Shown here one piece after another: positions 1 to 9,843 of a stretch of 64,000 bases of DNA. This DNA is from Piscinibacter lacus (GTDB taxonomy: Bacteria; Pseudomonadota; Gammaproteobacteria; Burkholderiales; Burkholderiaceae_C). The notes below the pieces were generated by a model, which ran no database searches, was not told the origin of the DNA, and saw nothing but the letters and a program-made list of their open reading frames with translations. The position numbers and the translations under genes are program-made. Every line of letters starts with the position of its first letter. Position 1 is the first letter of the stretch. Location of the stretch: positions 645,288 to 709,287 of the forward strand of contig NZ_JAERRA010000002.1 of assembly GCF_016735685.1 (NCBI RefSeq). The letters are read 5' to 3'.

Positions 1-1
1 G

Positions 2-922
2 ACCGGCGAGCTGCCGCCCTACTTCGGCCTGGGCCCGCAGCCCGGGCCGGAATGCCAGCTTGCCTACCACGCCAGCCTGATGGCCGCGTCCTGGCTGGCC
101 CTGGCCGAGGGCGATGCCGGCGCGGTGCGCGAGGTGCTGCGCCACACGCCCGACCTGCCCGAAGGCTGCCTGTGGCTCAGCTATGTGCGCTGCCATGACG
201 ACATCGGCTGGAATGTGCTGCGACCCGAGCTGAGCGCGCTCGGCAGCGAGCCGGTCGCGCGCCTGGCACGCGCCTCGCGCCACTACGCCGGCCGCGGGAC
301 CGACCCGCGACCGCGCGGCCGCGCCTTCCAGGCCGCCGACGAACACGCCGTGCACGGCACCAACGGGATGACCCTGGCCCTGGCCGGCCTGCCGCAAGAC
401 GGCAGCGACCCGGGCCCCGCCCTGGCCCGCATGGCGCTGCTGCATGCCCTGAGCTTCTTCGTCGGCGGCCTGCCGCTGATCTACATGGGCGAGGAACTGG
501 GCCAGGACAATGTCGGCGAGGCCGAGCTGCTCGCCCGCCAGGGCCCCGACGGCCGCGAGCTGCACCGCCCGGCCTTCGATGAAGCCGCCGCCGCGCAGCG
601 CCACGACCCCGACCACCTGGCCGGCCGCTGCTTCGCCATGCTCCGCCGCTTGCAGCGCGAGCGGCTGGCGATGCTGCCGCAGGGCAGCCCGGTGCGGCTG
701 CGCCTGCTGCCCAGCGAGGCGCCCGGCCTGCTGGCCCTGGAGCGCGACGGCGTGATCGGCCTCTTCAACTTCGGCGCCACCGCCTGCGCGGCCGACCTGC
801 GCACGCTGGCGGCCGGACCGCTGCACACCCCGGGCGCCGATGGGCGCATGCTCGCGGTCGACACGCGGCAGCCGCTGACGCTGCCGGGCCATGCGGCCCT
901 GTGGCTGCAGCCCGCGGCCTGA
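2..922 (+). CDS. Amylosucrase (GH13), C-terminal part; 5' end outside window
   Basis: This is the C-terminal ~306 residues of a glycoside hydrolase family 13 enzyme; the frame is open from base 2. Amylosucrase makes an alpha-1,4-glucan and fructose from sucrose. The motif YVRCHDDIGW is close to YVRSHDDIGW of amylosucrase and holds the conserved His-Asp of GH13 region IV. The segment GGLPLIYMGEELG matches GGLPLIYLGDEVG of the same family, and a beta-sandwich C-terminal domain follows. The next gene, a sugar transporter, begins 35 bp after the stop, so the two are probably co-transcribed. A related trehalose synthase or alpha-glucosidase is possible, but the region IV motif favours amylosucrase. 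The catalytic nucleophile region lies upstream of the window and cannot be checked. Confidence 0.8.
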   Translation, partial: TGELPPYFGLGPQPGPECQLAYHASLMAASWLALAEGDAGAVREVLRHTPDLPEGCLWLSYVRCHDDIGWNVLRPELSALGSEPVARLARASRHYAGRGTDPRPRGRAFQAADEHAVHGTNGMTLALAGLPQDGSDPGPALARMALLHALSFFVGGLPLIYMGEELGQDNVGEAELLARQGPDGRELHRPAFDEAAAAQRHDPDHLAGRCFAMLRRLQRERLAMLPQGSPVRLRLLPSEAPGLLALERDGVIGLFNFGATACAADLRTLAAGPLHTPGADGRMLAVDTRQPLTLPGHAALWLQPAA

Positions 923-957
923 GCCCCACCCTTCACCGCGCACGCAGGACCCTGTCC

Positions 958-2286
958 ATGACCCGCCGGAAACCGCTGCTCAACCTGTGGCAGCTGCTCA
1001 GCATGAACTTCGGATTCTTCGGAATCCAGTACAGCTTCGGGCTGCAGCAAGCCAATATGAGCCCGATCTACCAGTTCCTCGGCGCCGAGGAGGCCAAGCT
1101 GCCGCTGCTGTGGCTGGCCGGGCCGGTCACCGGCCTGCTGGTGCAGCCCATCGTCGGCGCGATGAGCGACCGCACCGACAGCCGCTGGGGCCGGCGCACG
1201 CCCTACTTCCTGATCGGCGCCCTGGTGTGCAGCCTGGGCCTGCTGGTCATGCCCTTCAGCCCGACGCTGTGGTTCGCGGCCGGCCTGCTGTGGATCCTGG
1301 ATGCGGCCAACAACGTGACGATGGAGCCCTACCGCGCCTACGTCAGCGACCGGCTGGAACGCGCGCAGCAGCCCTCGGGCTTCCTGATCCAGAGCGCCTT
1401 CACCGGCCTGGCCCAGACCCTCGCCTACCTCACCCCCAGCCTGCTCGTCTGGTGGGGCCTGGACCGCGATGCGACGCTGGACAGCGGCATTCCGCATGCC
1501 ACGGTGACGGCCTTCATGATCGGTTCCTTCGTGTCCATCGCCAGCGTGCTGTGGTCGGTGCGCAGCACGCCCGAGCTGCCGATGAGCGAAGCGGAACGCG
1601 CCGCGCTGCGCGCGCTGCCGCGCGGGCTCAAGGCCACCTTCGGCGAGATCTTCGCGGCGGTGCGCGAGATGCCGCAGGCCATGCGCCGCCTGTGGTGGAT
1701 GAAGTTCTTCCAGTGGTACGGCATGCTTTGCTACTGGATCTACATCGTGCCCTCGCTGGCCCTGTCGATGTTCGGCAGCAGCGAAGCCGGCAGCAGCGGC
1801 TTCCGCGAAGCCGGCCTGCTCAACGGCCAGATCGGCGGCTTCTACAACTTCGTCGCCTTTCTCGCGGCCTTCGCGCTCATCCCCTTCAGCCGCCGCCACG
1901 GCCCGGCGCGCGTGCATGCCGTCTGCCTGGTGCTGGCCGGCCTGGGCATGCTGGCCCTGCCCGGCATCCAGAGCAAGGCCCTGCTCTTCCTGCCGATGGT
2001 CGGCATCGGCCTGGCCTGGGCGAGCATCATGGGCAATCCCTACATCATGCTGGCCGACAGCATCCCCAAGGAGCGCATCGGCGTCTACATGGGCCTGTTC
2101 AACACCTTCATCGTGCTGCCGATGATCGTGCAGGTGCTGACGCTGCCGCTTTACTACGAGAGCCTGCTCGACAGCGACCCGCGCCAGGTGATCCGGCTGG
2201 CCGGCGTGCTGCTGATCCTTGCGGCCGGCTGCGCGCTGCGCCTGCATGCCCCCCGTTCCCAGGAAAGCCGCCATGCATCCGTCTGA
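958..2286 (+). CDS. MFS sugar transporter (GPH/SLC45-like)
   Basis: Integral membrane protein of 442 residues with about 12 hydrophobic segments, probably a sugar:cation symporter in the inner membrane. The N-terminal stretch [17 protein letters not shown] and the loop [13 protein letters not shown] (between TM2 and TM3) are typical of the glycoside/SLC45-type sucrose and maltose carriers. ATG 958 is chosen because an in-frame GTG at 901 would lie inside the amylosucrase gene. The gene sits between amylosucrase and zwf, and its end overlaps the start of zwf by 14 bases. Context suggests import of sucrose or a maltose-type disaccharide; the substrate is inferred. Confidence 0.85.
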   Translation: MTRRKPLLNLWQLLSMNFGFFGIQYSFGLQQANMSPIYQFLGAEEAKLPLLWLAGPVTGLLVQPIVGAMSDRTDSRWGRRTPYFLIGALVCSLGLLVMPFSPTLWFAAGLLWILDAANNVTMEPYRAYVSDRLERAQQPSGFLIQSAFTGLAQTLAYLTPSLLVWWGLDRDATLDSGIPHATVTAFMIGSFVSIASVLWSVRSTPELPMSEAERAALRALPRGLKATFGEIFAAVREMPQAMRRLWWMKFFQWYGMLCYWIYIVPSLALSMFGSSEAGSSGFREAGLLNGQIGGFYNFVAFLAAFALIPFSRRHGPARVHAVCLVLAGLGMLALPGIQSKALLFLPMVGIGLAWASIMGNPYIMLADSIPKERIGVYMGLFNTFIVLPMIVQVLTLPLYYESLLDSDPRQVIRLAGVLLILAAGCALRLHAPRSQESRHASV

Positions 2287-3793
2287 GGCCCCCGCCGCAT
2301 CGCCCTCGGCCGCGCTGGCGGCCGCCATCGCCGGCCCCGAGCCCGGACCGGGCACGCTCGACATCGTCATCTTCGGCGGCAGCGGCGACCTGGCCTTCCG
2401 CAAGCTGCTGCCCGCGCTCTACATGGCCTTCCTGCATGAGCGGCTGGAGCCCGGCACGCGCATCCTCGGCCTGGGCCGCCAGGGCTGGAGCCGGGCCGAC
2501 TACCTGGCCTTCATCGACAGCCATTCGCCGGCCTTCATCGCGCCGGGCGCCTTCAGCGCACCGGTCTGGCAGCGCTTCCTCGGCATCCTCGACTACCGCT
2601 GCGTGGACGCGACCCAGGCGGCGGACTACGCCGTGCTGCGCGAGCCCGCCGACCGCGTGCCGCAGCGGGTGTTCTACCTGGCCACCGCGCCCAGCCTGTT
2701 TTCGCAAATCGGCGCCCACCTGGATGCCGCCGGCCTGATCGACGCGCGCTCGCGCGTCGTGCTGGAAAAGCCGCTGGGCACCGACCTGGCCTCGGCCCGC
2801 GCGATCAATGCCGACATCGGCCGGCACTTCCGCGAGGAACAGGTCTACCGGATCGACCATTACCTGGGCAAGGAGACGGTGCAGAACCTGATGGTGCTGC
2901 GCTTCGGCAATGCCATCTTCGAGCCGCTCTGGCGCGCGCCCTACATCCGCAGCGTGCAGATCACGGTGGCCGAATCGGTCGGCGTCGGCAGCCGGGCCGG
3001 CTTCTACGACGGCGCCGGCGCCCTGCGCGACATGGTGCAGAACCACCTGCTGCAACTGCTGTGCATCGTGGCGATGGAGCCGCCGATCTCGCTGAACCCC
3101 GACGATGTGCGCGACGAGAAGCTGCGCGTGCTGCGCTCGCTGCGCCGCATGGAGCTGGCCGATGTGCGGCGCGACACCGTGCGCGGCCAGTACACCGCCA
3201 GCCTGGGCGAAGGCCCCTCGATGCGCGGCTACCGCGAGGAGGAGAACGTGCCGCCGGACAGCCGCACCGAGACCTTCGTCGCGCTCAAGGCCCACATCAA
3301 CAATGCGCGCTGGGCGCATGTGCCCTTCTTCCTGCGCACCGGCAAGCGCATGCAGACGCGGCGCTCCGAGATCATCGTGGACTTCACGGGCCAGCCCTTC
3401 TCGATCTTCCCCAACCAGTCCGGCGGGCGGCCCAACCGGCTGATCATCAGCCTGCAGCCGGAGGAATCGATCCAGCTGGAGATGATGGTCAAGGAGCCCG
3501 GCTCGGGCATGGTGCCGCGGCCGGTGAAGCTGGAGCTGGACTTGCAGTCCGCCTCCGACAAGCGCCGCGCCGAGGCCTACGAACGCCTGCTGATGGACGT
3601 GATCAAGGGCCGCCTGACCCACTTCATGCGCCGCGACGAGCTGGAGGCGGCCTGGACCTGGGTCGAGCCCATCCTCGACGGATGGAAGCTGCTCGGCGAA
3701 CGGCCGCGCGACTACCGCGCCGGCACCTGGGGCCCGGCCGCCAGCTCGGCGCTCATGGCGCGCGAGGACCTGGCCTGGTTCGAGGAATCCTGA
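2273..3793 (+). CDS. zwf: Glucose-6-phosphate 1-dehydrogenase
   Basis: Oxidises glucose 6-phosphate to 6-phosphogluconolactone with reduction of NAD(P)+, the entry to the Entner-Doudoroff and pentose phosphate routes; cytosolic, 506 residues, normal family length. The dinucleotide-binding motif GGSGDL is at residues 35-40 and the substrate-site signature RIDHYLGKE starts at residue 193, with the catalytic His-Asp chemistry placed nearby. EKPLGTD is also present. ATG 2273 was preferred to an upstream in-frame ATG at 2219, which would extend further into the transporter gene. Pgl begins two bases after the stop, so the two enzymes of the first steps are translated together. Confidence 0.97.
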   Translation: MHPSEAPAASPSAALAAAIAGPEPGPGTLDIVIFGGSGDLAFRKLLPALYMAFLHERLEPGTRILGLGRQGWSRADYLAFIDSHSPAFIAPGAFSAPVWQRFLGILDYRCVDATQAADYAVLREPADRVPQRVFYLATAPSLFSQIGAHLDAAGLIDARSRVVLEKPLGTDLASARAINADIGRHFREEQVYRIDHYLGKETVQNLMVLRFGNAIFEPLWRAPYIRSVQITVAESVGVGSRAGFYDGAGALRDMVQNHLLQLLCIVAMEPPISLNPDDVRDEKLRVLRSLRRMELADVRRDTVRGQYTASLGEGPSMRGYREEENVPPDSRTETFVALKAHINNARWAHVPFFLRTGKRMQTRRSEIIVDFTGQPFSIFPNQSGGRPNRLIISLQPEESIQLEMMVKEPGSGMVPRPVKLELDLQSASDKRRAEAYERLLMDVIKGRLTHFMRRDELEAAWTWVEPILDGWKLLGERPRDYRAGTWGPAASSALMAREDLAWFEES

Positions 3794-3795
3794 GC

Positions 3796-4566
3796 ATGGA
3801 CGCCGCCATGCTGGCTCAGCTCGCGCCCGCCCTGCAGGCGCGCTGGCCGCATCTGCGGCTGCGGCAGCCGCCGGGCGAGGAGGCGCTGAAGGACCTCGTC
3901 GAGACCGTGGCCGACACGCTGCGCGCGGCCGTGACCGAAGGCGGCGCAGCCACGCTCGCGGTCTCGGGCGGGCGCTCGCCGGTCGCGCTGTTCGAGGCCC
4001 TGCGCACCCAGGCCCTGCCCTGGGCGCAGATCACCGTGACCCTGGTCGACGAGCGCTGGGTGGCCGACGGCCACCCCGACCGCAACGACCGCCTGGTGCG
4101 CGCGCACCTGCTGCAAGGCCCGGCCGCCGCCGCGCGTTTCGTGCCCCTGATCGCCCCCGGCCCGCTGCCGCCGCTGGCCGATGCCGCCGCGGCAGCCGAT
4201 GCGCGCATCGCTGCGCTGCCGCCCGCCGACCTGGTGCTGCTGGGCATGGGCGCGGATGCGCACACCGCCTCGCTCTTCCCCGGCTCGCCCGACCTGGCCG
4301 CCGGCCTGGACCCGCAGCAGCCGGCCCGGGTGCTGGCCATGCGCCTGCCCGATCCGCCGCCGCAGCCCGCCCATCCGCGCCTGAGCTGGACCCTGGCGCA
4401 TCTGCTGCGCGCCCGCGCCCTGTTGCTGCCGCTGCAGGGCGCCGACAAGCTCGCCACCCTGGCCCGCGTGGTGGCCGATCCGGCGCGGCCCGCATCGCCG
4501 GCCTGGCCCATCGCCCACCTCTTGCAGCAGACGGCCGTGCCGCTCACGCTGTGGCTGCCCCACTGA
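3796..4566 (+). CDS. pgl: 6-phosphogluconolactonase
   Basis: Hydrolyses 6-phosphogluconolactone to 6-phosphogluconate. The 256-residue protein has the SOL/DevB-type fold signature: [17 protein letters not shown] near residue 55 (phosphate-binding SGG), then VTLVDERWV and, further on, [16 protein letters not shown], the normal catalytic-loop motif with its His. It lies directly between zwf and edd, with 2 and 16 bp gaps, which agrees with a role in the same pathway. Confidence 0.95.
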   Translation: MDAAMLAQLAPALQARWPHLRLRQPPGEEALKDLVETVADTLRAAVTEGGAATLAVSGGRSPVALFEALRTQALPWAQITVTLVDERWVADGHPDRNDRLVRAHLLQGPAAAARFVPLIAPGPLPPLADAAAAADARIAALPPADLVLLGMGADAHTASLFPGSPDLAAGLDPQQPARVLAMRLPDPPPQPAHPRLSWTLAHLLRARALLLPLQGADKLATLARVVADPARPASPAWPIAHLLQQTAVPLTLWLPH

Positions 4567-4582
4567 CTTCCGGAGGCTCCGC

Positions 4583-6436
4583 ATGAGCACCCCCGCCCCC
4601 GCGCTCCGTCCCGCCCTGCACCCGACGCTGGCGGCCGTGACCGCGCGCATCGAGGCCCGCAGCGCCACCAGCCGCGCGGCCTACCTGGCGATGATCGACA
4701 GCGCGCGCCGCCCCGGCGCCCAGCGCGCCGGCCTGGGCTGCGCGAATGCCGCCCATGCCTGGGCCGCGATGCCGCAGGACGACAAGCTGCGCCTGAATGC
4801 CGAGCGTGTGCCCAACCTCGGCATCGTCAGCGCCTACAACGACATGCTCTCGGCCCACCAGCCCTACGAGCGCTACCCCGAGCGCCTGCGCGCCGCCGCC
4901 CGCGCAGCCGGCGCGACCGCCCAGGTGGCCGGCGGCGTGCCGGCCATGTGCGACGGCATCACCCAGGGCGAGGACGGCATGGAGCTGTCGCTGTTCTCGC
5001 GCGATGTGATCGCGCTGGCCACCGCGGTCGCGCTCTCGCACCAGGTCTTCGATGCGGCGCTGTGCCTGGGCGTCTGCGACAAGATCGTGCCCGGCCTCTT
5101 CATCGGCGCCTTGCAGTTCGGCGAGCTGCCGACGGTCTTCGTGCCCGCCGGGCCGATGACCAGCGGCCTGTCGAACGAGGCCAAGGCCAAGGTGCGCCAG
5201 GAGTATGCGCAGGGCAAGGTCGGCCGCGAGGCCCTGCTGGCCTCCGAGCAGGCGGCCTACCACGGGCCCGGCACCTGCACCTTCTACGGCACGGCCAACT
5301 CCAACCAGATGCTGATGGAGATCATGGGCCTGCACCTGCCGGGCGCCTCCTTCGTCAACCCGGGCACGCCGCTGCGCGAGGCCCTGACCGAGGCCGCCGT
5401 GCAGCACGCCGTCGCCCTGGCCCAGCCCGGCCCGGCGCGGCGCGGCCTGGGCCATCAGATCGATGCGCGGGTGCTGGTCAACGGCCTGGTCGGCCTGCTG
5501 GCGACCGGCGGATCGACCAACCACACCCTGCACCTGGTCGCCATGGCCCGGGCCGCCGGCCTGGTGCTGGACTGGGACGACTTCGCCGCCCTGTCGGCCG
5601 CCGTGCCGCTGCTGGCCCGCGTCTACCCCAACGGCCAGGCCGATGTGAACCACTTCCATGCCGCCGGCGGCATGGGCTTCCTGATCCGCGAGCTGCTCGA
5701 CGCCGGCCTGCTGCACGAGGACGTCGACACCATCCTCGGCCGCGGCCTGCGCGCCTACACCCGCGAGCCCTGGCTCGATGGCGGCCAACTGGCCTGGCGC
5801 GATGCGCCGGCCGCCAGCGGCGACCTGGACGTGCTGCGCCCTGCCACCCAGCCCTTCAGCCCCGACGGCGGCCTGCGCCTGCTGCAGGGCAACCTGGGCC
5901 GGGCGGTGGTCAAGGTCTCGGCGGTGCGGCCCGAGCACCGCGTGGTGCGCGCGCCGGCCCGCGTCTTCAGCGACCAGAAGCAGCTCGAACAGGCCTTCCG
6001 CGCGGGCGAGCTGACGGGCGACCTGGTCGCCGTGGTGCGCGAGCAGGGCCCGCGCGCGAACGGCATGCCCGAGCTGCACAAGCTGACCCCCGTGCTCGGC
6101 CTGCTGCAAGACCGCGGCCAGCGCGTCGCGCTGGTGACCGACGGCCGCATGTCCGGCGCCTCGGGCAAGGTGCCGGCGGCCATCCACCTGAGCCCGGAGG
6201 CGCTCGACGGCGGGCCGATCGCGCGCATCGAGGACGGCGACTGGATCACGCTGGATTGCGAGCGCGGCCTGCTGCAACTGGAGGTCGAGCCGGCCCTGCT
6301 GGCCGCCCGCACACCGGCGCCGCCCATGCCGCGCGAGGGCCTGCTCAACCACGGCCGGCAGATCTTCCAGCTCTTCCGCGACCACGCCAGCGCGGCCGAG
6401 GCCGGTGCTTCGCCCTTCGGCCTCGGCCAGCCCTGA
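4583..6436 (+). CDS. edd: Phosphogluconate dehydratase
   Basis: Converts 6-phosphogluconate to 2-keto-3-deoxy-6-phosphogluconate (KDPG), the first committed Entner-Doudoroff step. It is an IlvD/Edd-family iron-sulphur enzyme of 617 residues, close to the usual ~605. The conserved cysteines expected to hold the cluster are in [15 protein letters not shown] and [15 protein letters not shown]. The C-terminal [18 protein letters not shown] is the other family signature. A clear Shine-Dalgarno (GGAGG) precedes ATG 4583. Eda follows 29 bp later. Confidence 0.97.
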   Translation: MSTPAPALRPALHPTLAAVTARIEARSATSRAAYLAMIDSARRPGAQRAGLGCANAAHAWAAMPQDDKLRLNAERVPNLGIVSAYNDMLSAHQPYERYPERLRAAARAAGATAQVAGGVPAMCDGITQGEDGMELSLFSRDVIALATAVALSHQVFDAALCLGVCDKIVPGLFIGALQFGELPTVFVPAGPMTSGLSNEAKAKVRQEYAQGKVGREALLASEQAAYHGPGTCTFYGTANSNQMLMEIMGLHLPGASFVNPGTPLREALTEAAVQHAVALAQPGPARRGLGHQIDARVLVNGLVGLLATGGSTNHTLHLVAMARAAGLVLDWDDFAALSAAVPLLARVYPNGQADVNHFHAAGGMGFLIRELLDAGLLHEDVDTILGRGLRAYTREPWLDGGQLAWRDAPAASGDLDVLRPATQPFSPDGGLRLLQGNLGRAVVKVSAVRPEHRVVRAPARVFSDQKQLEQAFRAGELTGDLVAVVREQGPRANGMPELHKLTPVLGLLQDRGQRVALVTDGRMSGASGKVPAAIHLSPEALDGGPIARIEDGDWITLDCERGLLQLEVEPALLAARTPAPPMPREGLLNHGRQIFQLFRDHASAAEAGASPFGLGQP

Positions 6437-6465
6437 GCCCGGCCCCACCCCACCCGAGACCCGCC

Positions 6466-7122
6466 ATGTCCCCCAGCCCCCACCATCCCACGCTGAGCCT
6501 GCCCGCCTTCCGCTCGCGGGTCGTGCCGGTAATCGTGATCGAACAGATCGAGCAGGCCGTGCCGCTGGCCCAGGCCCTGCTGGACGGCGGCATCGACGTG
6601 ATGGAAATCACCTTGCGCAGCGCGGCCGGCCTGGCCGCCATCGAGGCCGTGGCCCGCGCGGTGCCGGCCATGCAGGTCGGCGCCGGCACCGTCACCCGGC
6701 CCGCCGAGCTGATGCAGGTGCGCGATGCCGGCGCGCGCTTCGCGCTCTCGCCCGGCCTGACCGAGCGCCTGGCCGATGCCGCCTTCGCCGCCGGCCTGCC
6801 CTTCATCCCCGGCGTGATGACGCCCGGCGAGGTGATGCGCGCCCGCGAGCTGGGCTTCCGCCTGCTCAAGCTCTTTCCGGCCGAACAGGCCGGCGGCCTG
6901 GCCATGCTCAAGGCCCTGGCCGGGCCACTGGGCGACATGCGCTTCTGCCCCACCGGCGGCGTCACGCCCGAAAGCCTGGCCGCCTACCTGAAGCTGCCGA
7001 ACGTCGCCCTGGTCGGTGGCTCCTGGCTGACACCGCCGGCCCGCCTGGCCGCGGGCGACTGGGACGGCATCCGCCAACTGGCCCGCGCCGCGACCGCCGC
7101 CGCAGAGGCCGCCCGCGCCTGA
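6466..7122 (+). CDS. eda: KDPG/KHG aldolase
   Basis: Splits KDPG into pyruvate and glyceraldehyde 3-phosphate. The 218-residue class I aldolase has Glu47 in MEITLRS and the Schiff-base lysine at about residue 135 in FRLLKLFPAE; the PTGG phosphate loop follows. Next to edd as in most Entner-Doudoroff operons. The 92 bp to pgi shows no clear terminator, so pgi and glk may be part of the same transcript. Confidence 0.97.
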   Translation: MSPSPHHPTLSLPAFRSRVVPVIVIEQIEQAVPLAQALLDGGIDVMEITLRSAAGLAAIEAVARAVPAMQVGAGTVTRPAELMQVRDAGARFALSPGLTERLADAAFAAGLPFIPGVMTPGEVMRARELGFRLLKLFPAEQAGGLAMLKALAGPLGDMRFCPTGGVTPESLAAYLKLPNVALVGGSWLTPPARLAAGDWDGIRQLARAATAAAEAARA

Positions 7123-7214
7123 GCCGGCGCCGCCGGCCCGCCCGCTGCGCCCCAAGCCCCGCGCCGACGGCGGCCCTTCAAGCCGTCCCCACCCCTCGAC
7201 CCGCTCCACACGCC

Positions 7215-8813
7215 ATGCCCCTCCCGCCCTTCGTGCCGGCGCCGCAGCGCCCGGCCTGGCAAGCCCTGGCCCGCCTGGCCGCCCAGCCCCAGCCGCATCT
7301 GCGCGAGCGCTTGCAACAGCCCGGCCGCGCCGCCGCCTTCCAGGCCGAGGCCGCCGGCCTGAAGCTGGACTACAGCCGCCAGGCCCTGGACCGGCCCGAA
7401 CTCGACGCCCTGCTCGCCCTGGCCGAGGCCAGCGGCGTGCAGGCCCAGGCCCGCGCGATGGCGGCCGGCGAGCCCGTCAATGCCACCGAGGGCCGGGCGG
7501 TGCTGCACCTGGCCTTGCGGGGCGACCCGGACGAGGCCGACCCGCCCTGGGGCCGGGCCTGCGCCGAGGCGGTCGAAGCCGAGTTGCAGCGCATGTTGGC
7601 CGCGGCCGAGGCCCTGCGCCGCGGCGCCTGGCGGGGCCATGACGGCCAGCGCTTCACCGACGTGGTGAACCTGGGCATCGGCGGCTCGGACCTGGGCCCG
7701 CGCATGGTCTGCGAGGCCCTGCTGCCCATGCTGCCGGCCGAGGCCCGGCCGCTGCGCCTGCACTTCGTCTCCAACCCCGACGCCTGGGCGCTGCAGGGCG
7801 CGCTGGAGGGCCTGGACCCGGCCCGCACCGCCTTCATCATCCAGAGCAAGACCTTCACCACGCAGGAGACGCTGACCCTCGCCGCCTCGGCCCGGCGCTG
7901 GCTGCGCGACGGCGGCTGCCCGGCGGAGCGGCTCGATGCGCATCTGCTGGCCGTCACCGCCTACCCGGAGCGCGCACAGGCGCAGGGCCATGCGCCGGCG
8001 CGCACCCTGCGCATCTGGGACTGGGTGGGCGGCCGCTACTCGGTCTGGTCGGCCATCGGCCTGCCGGTGGCGCTGGCCCTGGGCGCCGAGGCCTTCCGCG
8101 CACTGCTGGCCGGCGGGCGGGCGATGGATGCGCACTTCCTCGACGCGCCGCCGGCCCGCAACCTGCCGCTGCTGATGGCGCTGTTCGGCGTGTGGAACCG
8201 CAACTTCCTGCACTGCCCGACCCAGCTCATCGTGCCCTATGCCAGCCTGCTCGGGCGCTTCGTGCCCTTCGTGCAGCAGATGGACATGGAGTCCAACGGC
8301 AAGTCGGTGCAGGTCGATGGCGCGCCGGCCGCGGTCGACACCGGCCCCATCGTCTGGGGCGGCCTGGGCATCGACGGCCAGCATGCCTACTTCCAGCTCG
8401 TGCACCAGGGCCGCCACCGCATCCCGGTGGACTTCATTGGCACGCGCGCCAGCGGCGCCGCCCTGCCGCTGGCGGCCGAGCACGACCGGGTTGTGCGCCT
8501 GAACCTGCAAGCCCAGGCCGAGGCCCTGGCCTACGGCCGCGATGCCACCGACACCGCCGCCAGCCTGCGCGCCGCCGGCCTGGACGAAGCCACGGTGCAG
8601 CGCCTGCTGCCGCACCGCAGCTTCCCGGGCGACCGGCCGAGCAGCATCGTCTGGATGGACCGCCTCAACCCCTGGACCCTGGGCGCGCTGATCGCCCTGT
8701 ACGAGCACAAGGTCTTCTGCCAGGCGGCGATCTGGGGCATCCATGCCTACGACCAGTGGGGCGTGGAGCTGGGCAAGACCATGGTGCAGGCGCTGGAGCA
8801 AGCCGATGCATGA
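7215..8813 (+). CDS. pgi: Glucose-6-phosphate isomerase
   Basis: Interconverts glucose 6-phosphate and fructose 6-phosphate. The 532-residue protein carries VNLGIGGSDLGP, the signature GGRYSVWSAIGLP and the C-terminal AIWGIHAYDQWGVELGK. Here it would route fructose released by amylosucrase, once phosphorylated, back into the Entner-Doudoroff pathway. Its stop overlaps the start of glk by 8 bases, indicating translational coupling. Confidence 0.97.
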   Translation: MPLPPFVPAPQRPAWQALARLAAQPQPHLRERLQQPGRAAAFQAEAAGLKLDYSRQALDRPELDALLALAEASGVQAQARAMAAGEPVNATEGRAVLHLALRGDPDEADPPWGRACAEAVEAELQRMLAAAEALRRGAWRGHDGQRFTDVVNLGIGGSDLGPRMVCEALLPMLPAEARPLRLHFVSNPDAWALQGALEGLDPARTAFIIQSKTFTTQETLTLAASARRWLRDGGCPAERLDAHLLAVTAYPERAQAQGHAPARTLRIWDWVGGRYSVWSAIGLPVALALGAEAFRALLAGGRAMDAHFLDAPPARNLPLLMALFGVWNRNFLHCPTQLIVPYASLLGRFVPFVQQMDMESNGKSVQVDGAPAAVDTGPIVWGGLGIDGQHAYFQLVHQGRHRIPVDFIGTRASGAALPLAAEHDRVVRLNLQAQAEALAYGRDATDTAASLRAAGLDEATVQRLLPHRSFPGDRPSSIVWMDRLNPWTLGALIALYEHKVFCQAAIWGIHAYDQWGVELGKTMVQALEQADA

Positions 8814-9843
8814 GGCCCGCGCCCCCGGCGCCGGCCCGCAGCCGACCGGGCCGCGCCTGCTCGGCGACATCGGCGGCACCAACGCCCGCTTCGGCTGGCA
8901 GGCCGGGCCGCAGGCGGACATCGTGCAGGTGCAGGTGCTGCCCTGCCTGGAACATGCCCGCCTGGAGGACGCGATCCGCGCCTACCTGCGGCAGCAGGGC
9001 CTGCCGCCGCCGGCTTGCGCCGCCCTGGGCATCGCCAACCCGGTGACGGGCGATGCGGTGAAGATGACCAACCATGCCTGGGCCTTCAGCATCGAGGGCC
9101 TGCGCGCGGCCCTGGGCCTGGGCCGGCTGCTGATGCTCAACGACTTCAGCGCCCTGGCCCTGGCCCTGCCGGCCCTGCCGCCGCAGGCGCTGCGGGCGGT
9201 GGGCGGCGGCACGGCGGCGCCGGATGCGCCCTGCGCCCTGATCGGCCCGGGCACCGGCCTGGGCGTGTCGGGCCTGCTGCCGGTGGGCGGTGGCGGCCCG
9301 GCCTGGCCGCTGTCGGGCGAGGGCGGCCATGTGACGCTGGCGGCCGGCAACGAGCGCGAGTTCCGCGTCATCCAGGTGCTGCAAGCGCGCTACGGCCATG
9401 TATCGGCCGAGCGGGTGCTGTCCGGCCCCGGCCTGGTCGACCTGTACCACGCCCTGCTGGCGCTGGAGGGCAAGCGCGGCATCGAGATCGTCTCGCCGGC
9501 CCAGGTGCTGGAGCGTGCGGCCGAGCATCCGGGTTCAACCGCCAACGAGGCCCTGGACCTGTTCTGCGGCTTCCTCGGCAGCGTGGCCGGCGACCTGGCG
9601 CTGACGCTGGGTGCGCGCGGCGGCGTCTACTTGGGCGGCGGCATCCTGCCGCGGCTGGGCGAGCGCTTTGCAGCGTCGTCCTTCCGCACACGCTTCGAGG
9701 CCAAGGGCCGCTTCCGCAGCTACTTGCAGGCCATCCCGACCTGGGTGATCGAAGGGGCGGCGCCCGCGCTGCTCGGCGCGGCGCGGGCGCTGGACCTGCC
9801 GGTCCGGCCGGCCGACCCTCAGGCGGCGGCGAGCGCCGGGTAG
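8806..9843 (+). CDS. glk: Glucokinase
   Basis: ATP-dependent phosphorylation of glucose. The 345-residue ROK-independent (bacterial Glk) type protein begins after a short leader with GDIGGTNARFGW, the ATP phosphate-binding loop, followed by LNDFSALALALP and GPGTGLGVSGLLP, both standard for the family. ATG 8806 is chosen because it overlaps the pgi stop and puts the phosphate loop near the N-terminus. The last 25 bases overlap the 3' end of the convergent reductase gene. Confidence 0.95.
   Translation: MHEARAPGAGPQPTGPRLLGDIGGTNARFGWQAGPQADIVQVQVLPCLEHARLEDAIRAYLRQQGLPPPACAALGIANPVTGDAVKMTNHAWAFSIEGLRAALGLGRLLMLNDFSALALALPALPPQALRAVGGGTAAPDAPCALIGPGTGLGVSGLLPVGGGGPAWPLSGEGGHVTLAAGNEREFRVIQVLQARYGHVSAERVLSGPGLVDLYHALLALEGKRGIEIVSPAQVLERAAEHPGSTANEALDLFCGFLGSVAGDLALTLGARGGVYLGGGILPRLGERFAASSFRTRFEAKGRFRSYLQAIPTWVIEGAAPALLGAARALDLPVRPADPQAAASAG

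Noticed and set aside
481..2403. Antisense 640-codon frame
   Set aside because: Shadow of the amylosucrase and MFS genes; no recognisable domain.
4948..7122. Open frame of 724 codons covering edd and eda, with eda at its end
   Set aside because: Its upstream two-thirds is Arg/Pro-rich shadow of edd; only the eda part, from 6466, is real.
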